Below, piece by piece: positions 6,579 to 10,070 of a DNA stretch of 10,070 nucleotides. Position numbers and translations under genes: made by a program. The first letter of the stretch is position 1. Every line of letters starts with the position of its first letter. This DNA is from Anaerolineales bacterium (GTDB taxonomy: Bacteria; Chloroflexota; Anaerolineae; Anaerolineales; Villigracilaceae). The stretch spans positions 1-10,070 of the forward strand of contig JANTFU010000069.1 of NCBI GenBank assembly GCA_024763295.1, in the 5' to 3' direction. The notes below the pieces were generated by a model that was given only the letters and a program-made list of their open reading frames with translations, was not told where the DNA came from and made no database searches.

Positions 6579-7502
6579 ATGAGTAGTCAAGATACAAAAA
6601 ATGCAGTTTCTGGGGTGCTGGTCATTGATAAGCCGACCGGTATGACCTCCCATGATGTGGTCAATATTGTCCGCCGTGGCACGGGTATTCGTCGTGCCGG
6701 GCATACGGGAACCCTCGATCCGCGCGCTTCTGGCGTGTTGGTGATTTTGGTTGGTCCCGCCGTTCGCTTAAGTGAATATATTTCTGCTTCAGACAAACGC
6801 TATCAGGCGATTATTCGCTTGGGCACAGCCACGGATACTTACGATGCCGAAGGCGTCTTTACCCGTGACGAGGTCACGGTAGATGTGACCGAAGAGCAGT
6901 TTGAAGAAGAACTCAAGAAGTTTGAAGGCGAAATTGAGCAAGTGCCGCCGCCTTACTCAGCGGTAAAAGTGAAAGGGCGCAAAGCCTACGAAATGGCACG
7001 CAAGGGCGAAGAAGTGGAGCTTGAGCCGCGCCTGATTCAGGTGCATCATCTCGAAGTGCTCGAATGGGCGAACCCCGAAGTCGTTGTCGATGTGCATTGC
7101 TCGTCCGGTACTTATATCCGCTCGCTCGCGAATGATCTCGGCGAAGTTTTGGGTTGTGGCGCTTATTTGGTTGGTTTGCGCCGTACCAAGAACGGTCGCT
7201 TCTCCTTGCGGGATGCCGTGCCGCTGCGTAAGTTGCGTGAAGCCTTTGATGCCGGTGACTGGTACAAATACCTGATTCCTGCGGCTGAATCCTTGGCTGA
7301 TTGGCCCGCTGTGGAACTCAACCCCGACGAAGTCGAAGACGTCCGGCATGGGCACCGCGTAAAAGCTGACCCTGATGCCGATCCCGACGTGATGGTGCGC
7401 GGCGTTAGCGAAGCGGGTGAGTTGGTTGCCTTGTTGAAGCTTGAAGAAGGCGAAGACGGCTCTCCCGAATGGCAGCCGAAGAAAGTTTTCTTCACTTCGT
7501 AA
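6579..7502 (+). CDS. truB: tRNA pseudouridine(55) synthase TruB
   Basis: TruB isomerises uridine 55 in the T-loop of tRNAs to pseudouridine and also acts as a tRNA folding chaperone. The protein of 307 residues opens with GVLVIDKPTGMTSHDVV (12-28). It carries the catalytic motif GHTGTLDPRASGVL (41-54), with the nucleophile Asp at 47. KRYQAIIRLGTATDTYDAEG follows, then PPPYSAVKVKGRKAYEMARKG and SSGTYIRSLANDLG, all characteristic of the family. The C-terminal part (from about residue 230) is the TruB_C region. The start is supported by GGAGG at 6564-6568, ten bases before the ATG. The 66-base gap before it is the largest so far inside the operon and contains an AT-rich palindrome. Confidence 0.97.
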   Translation: MSSQDTKNAVSGVLVIDKPTGMTSHDVVNIVRRGTGIRRAGHTGTLDPRASGVLVILVGPAVRLSEYISASDKRYQAIIRLGTATDTYDAEGVFTRDEVTVDVTEEQFEEELKKFEGEIEQVPPPYSAVKVKGRKAYEMARKGEEVELEPRLIQVHHLEVLEWANPEVVVDVHCSSGTYIRSLANDLGEVLGCGAYLVGLRRTKNGRFSLRDAVPLRKLREAFDAGDWYKYLIPAAESLADWPAVELNPDEVEDVRHGHRVKADPDADPDVMVRGVSEAGELVALLKLEEGEDGSPEWQPKKVFFTS

Positions 7503-7531
7503 ACTGCTCTACTCCCCCATATTTTGAAAAT

Positions 7532-7583
7532 TCATACGCCATCAAACCTGACAGGTTGCTAAAACCTGTCAGGTTTCGTATGA
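7532..7583. repeat. Double palindrome (CCTGACAGG type) between truB and ribF
   Basis: AAACCTGACAGGTT (7544-7557) and AACCTGTCAGGTTT (7563-7576) are perfect reverse complements around the five-base loop GCTAA. Each arm is itself a palindrome around one central base, so the element can fold as one 14-bp stem or two small ones. A further seven bases, TCATACG (7532-7538) and CGTATGA (7577-7583), extend the stem beyond a five-base bulge. No T-run follows, so a canonical intrinsic terminator is unlikely. I recall CCTGACAGG palindromes as interspersed elements in Chloroflexota and Bacteroidota, but could not check. Confidence 0.75.
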
Positions 7584-7613
7584 GTTGATTCTGTTTAAAT
7601 TCGTTGGTTTTTC

Positions 7614-8534
7614 ATGCGTCACATTCGCTCCCTCGAAAACATCTCACTTGGTAAAACTTGGCTCACCATTGGCGTTTTTGATGGTGTTCACCGTGGACAT
7701 CAGCAAATCCTTAAAGCGCTGACTGAAGGCGCACATGCACACGGGGCGCAAGCGGTGGTCTTGAGCTTTTATCCGCACCCTGTTGCAGTGTTGGGGAAGC
7801 GCGCAATCAAATACCTGACCCTGCCCGAAGAAAAAGCCGCCTTGCTCAAAAGCATCTGTGATGTTGATGCGCTCATTACGCATCCCTTTGATGGCAACGT
7901 TGCGGCACTCTCGCCCGAAGCCTTTATCGCAAAGTTGCAAAAACACCTTAGCTTGCAAAAATTGCTGGTTGGTTATGACTTTGCCCTCGGAAAAAACCGC
8001 ATCGGTGATGCGGCATATCTCAAGGAAATGGGCGAGAAGGATGGCTACGCCGTTCAGCAATTCCCACCTTTATATGCAAAAAACGGAAAAATCATCTCAT
8101 CCACGCTTGTGCGCGAAACACTCGCGGATGGCAATCTGGTTGCTGCCAACGAACTTTTGGGGCATCCCCATACGCTTACCGGCAAGGTCACTCACGGCGA
8201 TGGGCGTGGCAGCAAACTTGGCATCCCAACCGCCAACATCGAAGCGCCCGCAGAAAAAGCCCTGCCGCCCAACGGCGTGTACGCCTGCTATGTCGAAATC
8301 GACGGCGTCAAACACCTCGCTGTCACCAATCTCGGCATTCGTCCGACCTTCACGCCTGATAAGGTGGAAGCCAACATCGAAGCACATCTGCTCGATTTCA
8401 AAGGCAATCTCTACGGCAAAGAACTGCGGCTCGAATTCATTGAGCATTTGCGCGCCGAGAAAAAATTCAACGGTGTCGATGAGTTACTCAAACAAATCCA
8501 CGCCGATATTGCAAAAGCCAGAGACCTGCTTTAG
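7614..8534 (+). CDS. ribF: Bifunctional riboflavin kinase / FAD synthetase RibF
   Basis: RibF phosphorylates riboflavin to FMN and adenylates FMN to FAD. The 306-residue protein has both domains. The N-terminal FAD synthetase (nucleotidyltransferase) domain has GVFDGVHRGH at 20-29 and the later ISSTLVR motif. The C-terminal riboflavin kinase domain has HGDGRGSKLGIPTAN at 194-208, NGVYAC, and the conserved NLGIRPTF. Length is normal. It often follows truB in this operon. Here a 111-base gap with a large palindrome separates them and no clear Shine-Dalgarno precedes the ATG (GGTTTTTC directly upstream), so ribF may be expressed less or partly independently. No FMN riboswitch is visible upstream. 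The stop codon lies in the loop of the terminator that ends the operon. Confidence 0.95.
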   Translation: MRHIRSLENISLGKTWLTIGVFDGVHRGHQQILKALTEGAHAHGAQAVVLSFYPHPVAVLGKRAIKYLTLPEEKAALLKSICDVDALITHPFDGNVAALSPEAFIAKLQKHLSLQKLLVGYDFALGKNRIGDAAYLKEMGEKDGYAVQQFPPLYAKNGKIISSTLVRETLADGNLVAANELLGHPHTLTGKVTHGDGRGSKLGIPTANIEAPAEKALPPNGVYACYVEIDGVKHLAVTNLGIRPTFTPDKVEANIEAHLLDFKGNLYGKELRLEFIEHLRAEKKFNGVDELLKQIHADIAKARDLL

Positions 8535-8557
8535 AGAAGTCTCTGGCTTTTTGTTTT
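8513..8557 (+). terminator. Intrinsic terminator of the nusA-ribF operon
   Basis: AAAAGCCAGAGAC (8513-8525) pairs over 13 bases with GTCTCTGGCTTTT (8539-8551), followed by TGTTTT. The ribF stop codon (8532-8534) sits in the 13-base loop, so the left arm is coding sequence. The A-run of the left arm gives a short T-run on the minus strand, so it could also stop transcription arriving from the convergent sigma/anti-sigma genes. Confidence 0.9.
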
Positions 8558-8753
8558 AGCGTACCGCATTCAAGGGGAGGGGTACCAATGATAAAGTATT
8601 TAGAAATTGCAATGATAGCCTCTGAGCGGAGGACTGAGATGTGCAGTCCGCAGTCGAAGAGCGGTTTTCCATTCGATGCGCTTGCTTCGTCTGAAAAGCA
8701 TCATCTTTGCAAAACCAGCACCCGTTCCGTTGTTGTTCGGGCAGGCAACGGGG
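8558..8753. other. Intergenic region between convergent operons
   Basis: No credible gene is seen on either strand. Small inverted repeats are present: GTACC (8561-8565) with GGTAC (8581-8585), and GGACTG (8631-8636) with CAGTCC (8644-8649), extendable to eight pairs using GC on each side with a three-base bulge. Near 8731-8752 the stretch CCGTTG...CAACGG could form a weak stem just past the anti-sigma stop. None has a proper T-run in either direction. Confidence 0.5.
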
Positions 8754-9635
8754 CTACGCGTCTTCTTCCTCTTCAGGCTTCGCTTTTGCAACCTTTTCCG
8801 CCCCCTTGCCAATGGCTCCCGCCACCTGATTTCTGCCCTCCAGCATACTCTCAGCGGTATCGAGTGTTGCTTTGGCGGTTTTGCCCGCTTGTTTCACGCC
8901 CTCTGCGCTTATATCCAAACTGGCTTTCGCGACGCTCGTCACCCCTTTTACACCGCTGACAGCGATTTTCGCACTCCCCTTTGCCATGCGTGCGCTCGCT
9001 TTGACGCCTTTACCCATCAGCTTGGCGGGCGCGATCACGGCTTTGATGGGGCTTTTCAAACTCTCTTCAACGACACCGGCAACTTCTTCCGTCATAATTC
9101 GCGTCGTGTCAAGCATCGTCTGCGCGGCTTCATTGACCATATCTTTGCCGTGATGGGCGGATTTCTTGCCCGCGCCGATAGCCGTTTTTCCGACGGATTT
9201 TGCGCCGTCTCTCATCGTCTTCGCAAGGGTTACGGTACGTTCGCCTGTCTGCTTGGCTGCTGCGCCGCTGGCATTTGCCACGTCCCCGGCTGCTTCCACC
9301 GCAGCCCCACCTTTAGCCTTGACCTGCGCGATTAGCTTTTTAGGAATTTCAAGCAGTTTTTCGCCGCGTTTTTTACGTTCATCGTTCAAACGTTCGTATA
9401 AGCGTAAACGGCGTTCGGGTTGCAGATTGGTGCTGCTGGCATCTTTGAGCAGAGCGAGGGCGCTCTCGTGTTGGATTAGTTTTTGTTGGCATATTTCACA
9501 ATCCGCGAGATGTTCGGCGATGACGAGACGTTCATCTTCGCTGAGGGCGTTGCGGGCGTAGTCTTCGAGTTGGGGATAAATTTTTTCGTGTGTACTCATT
9601 GCATTTCTCTTAGATGCTGCGTGTCTCACAGACAC
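8754..9635 (-). CDS. Zinc-finger anti-sigma factor with long Ala/Lys/Gly-rich tail
   Basis: Counting from the GTG start at 9635, the N-terminal part carries a zf-HC2/ZAS-type motif HLADCEIC (H42, C46, C49). This is the H-x3-C-x2-C core of anti-sigma factors that bind ECF sigma factors, and an upstream His (H16) could be a further ligand. The rest, about residues 75-293, is low-complexity sequence rich in Ala, Lys, Gly, Val and Thr with segments such as GVKGVTSVAKASLDIS. It looks like amphipathic helices of LEA or phasin type, and it ends in EEEEDA. No transmembrane helix is evident, unlike most ZAS anti-sigma factors. The gene overlaps the upstream sigma gene (GTGTCTGTGA) and has an excellent ribosome binding site for the GTG. 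An alternative ATG at 9599 has only AGAGAA upstream. Sigma partner binding is inferred from adjacency; the tail's function is unknown. Confidence 0.8.
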   Translation of the reverse strand: MSVRHAASKRNAMSTHEKIYPQLEDYARNALSEDERLVIAEHLADCEICQQKLIQHESALALLKDASSTNLQPERRLRLYERLNDERKKRGEKLLEIPKKLIAQVKAKGGAAVEAAGDVANASGAAAKQTGERTVTLAKTMRDGAKSVGKTAIGAGKKSAHHGKDMVNEAAQTMLDTTRIMTEEVAGVVEESLKSPIKAVIAPAKLMGKGVKASARMAKGSAKIAVSGVKGVTSVAKASLDISAEGVKQAGKTAKATLDTAESMLEGRNQVAGAIGKGAEKVAKAKPEEEEDA

Positions 9636-10070
9636 TTAGTATCTCCTTTGTCAAAATACTCATTCAAAAATTGCCTTGCCCGATGCACTCTGACCTTCGC
9701 CGCAGAAAGTTTGATCTCCAGCATCTCGGCAATTTCGCTCATTGAGTAGCCTTCGAGCATGTAGAGCAGATAGGCTTCGCGCAATTTTGGGGGCATTTCG
9801 TTGAGGGCGGCTTTCACTTTGTCGAGCGATTCTTCTTGTAAGAGGGCATTTTCGGGCAAAATGGCGTTCTCGTCGGGGAGTTCGAGGGGTTCGGTATCGT
9901 CTTCGTCGTTGGGTTTGGTCAGGTCGATGTCTTTGTCGGACTTTCGCTTTTTGGCGCGTACCAAGTCGAGGGCGGCGTTCGATGCGATCCGATAAAGCCA
10001 AGAGGAGAGTTTGGACTCTCCCCGAAAATTCGCCACTTTTTTGTAGACCGAGACGAAGGTCTCCTGCATT
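9626..10070 (-). CDS. ECF-type RNA polymerase sigma factor (5' end beyond window)
   Basis: The visible 147 residues begin inside region 2 (QETFVSVYKKVANFRGESKLSSWLYRIASNAALDLVRAKKR in pattern), the part that binds the -10 element and core polymerase. The Met at 10069 is almost certainly internal, since family members have the rest of region 2 before QETF. A 37-residue acidic linker follows (about 45-81 of the visible part). Region 4 then has the helix-turn-helix YSMSEIAEMLEIKLSAAKVRVHRAR at about 108-132, which reads the -35 element. It sits just upstream of, and overlaps, a zinc-finger anti-sigma gene, the usual arrangement for a regulated ECF pair. The promoter and any autoregulatory site lie outside the window. 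Confidence 0.92.
   Translation of the reverse strand, partial: MQETFVSVYKKVANFRGESKLSSWLYRIASNAALDLVRAKKRKSDKDIDLTKPNDEDDTEPLELPDENAILPENALLQEESLDKVKAALNEMPPKLREAYLLYMLEGYSMSEIAEMLEIKLSAAKVRVHRARQFLNEYFDKGDTKCL
9636..9649 (-). promoter_or_regulatory. Ribosome binding site deciding the anti-sigma start
   Basis: On the minus strand AAAGGAG (9649-9643) lies seven bases before a GTG at 9635-9633, within the last codons of the sigma gene. This near-perfect Shine-Dalgarno supports the GTG start over the ATG 36 bases downstream, and implies that translation of the two genes is coupled. Confidence 0.75.

Noticed and set aside
7503..7613. FMN riboswitch upstream of ribF
   Set aside because: The gap is short and holds only the double palindrome; the multi-helix FMN aptamer and its conserved loops are not present.
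8600..8812. Minus-strand frame of 70 codons rich in Arg/Lys downstream of the anti-sigma gene
   Set aside because: It overlaps the end of the anti-sigma gene in another frame, has no recognisable domain and no ribosome binding site; composition fits a chance frame.
8588..8959. Plus-strand open frame with a purine-rich site (AGGGGAGGGG) before its ATG
   Set aside because: The second half is antisense to the anti-sigma tail, the protein looks like no family, and it follows a strong terminator. The purine-rich tract could be chance.
8676..9335. 219-codon plus-strand frame antisense to the anti-sigma gene
   Set aside because: Long only because the opposite strand is low-complexity Ala/Lys/Gly coding sequence; no domain pattern, and the minus-strand gene has the zinc motif and sits beside a sigma gene.

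Overview
The window looks like a chromosomal segment from a bacterium with moderate GC, most likely a member of the Chloroflexota (class Anaerolineae). This placement is inference. It rests on the style of the proteins (menaquinone-type MenG, short IF2, NusA with a long charged tail) and on two repeat types that I recall, without being able to check, from Anaerolineae genomes: an AACGTTCA octamer array and a CCTGACAGG palindrome. No mobile element, CRISPR array, tRNA or rRNA was found.

Layout. Positions 1-980 (minus strand) hold two methyltransferase genes overlapping by ATGA: menG/ubiE upstream, then the first 93 codons of a second SAM-dependent methyltransferase that runs off the left edge. 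From about 999 the plus strand carries a classical transcription/translation operon: nusA, ylxR (rnpM), infB, rbfA, nrnA, truB and ribF, ending in a strong intrinsic terminator that overlaps the ribF stop codon. On the right, convergent on the minus strand, lie the 3' part of an ECF sigma factor gene (cut by the window edge) and a zinc-finger anti-sigma factor gene overlapping it by 10 bases. About 220 bases with small hairpins and no credible gene separate the two convergent units.

How the genes fit together. NusA (elongation, pausing, termination), YlxR (nucleic-acid binding, linked to RNase P in Bacillus), IF2 (initiator tRNA delivery), RbfA (30S maturation), NrnA (nanoRNA and pAp turnover), TruB (tRNA pseudouridine 55) and RibF (FMN/FAD synthesis) form a gene order found across many bacteria. 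rimP, which often starts this operon, is absent. Its place is taken by a short divergent promoter region shared with menG. The nusA leader carries a terminator-like hairpin with a U-tract, suggesting attenuation, possibly by NusA itself.

Most of the window is ordinary housekeeping sequence. I see no clear new system. The points most worth a second look are the anti-sigma factor with a long Ala/Lys/Gly-rich, LEA-like tail and no membrane helix, the nusA leader terminator, the charged NusA tail, the octamer array at the start of the partial methyltransferase, and the double palindrome between truB and ribF.
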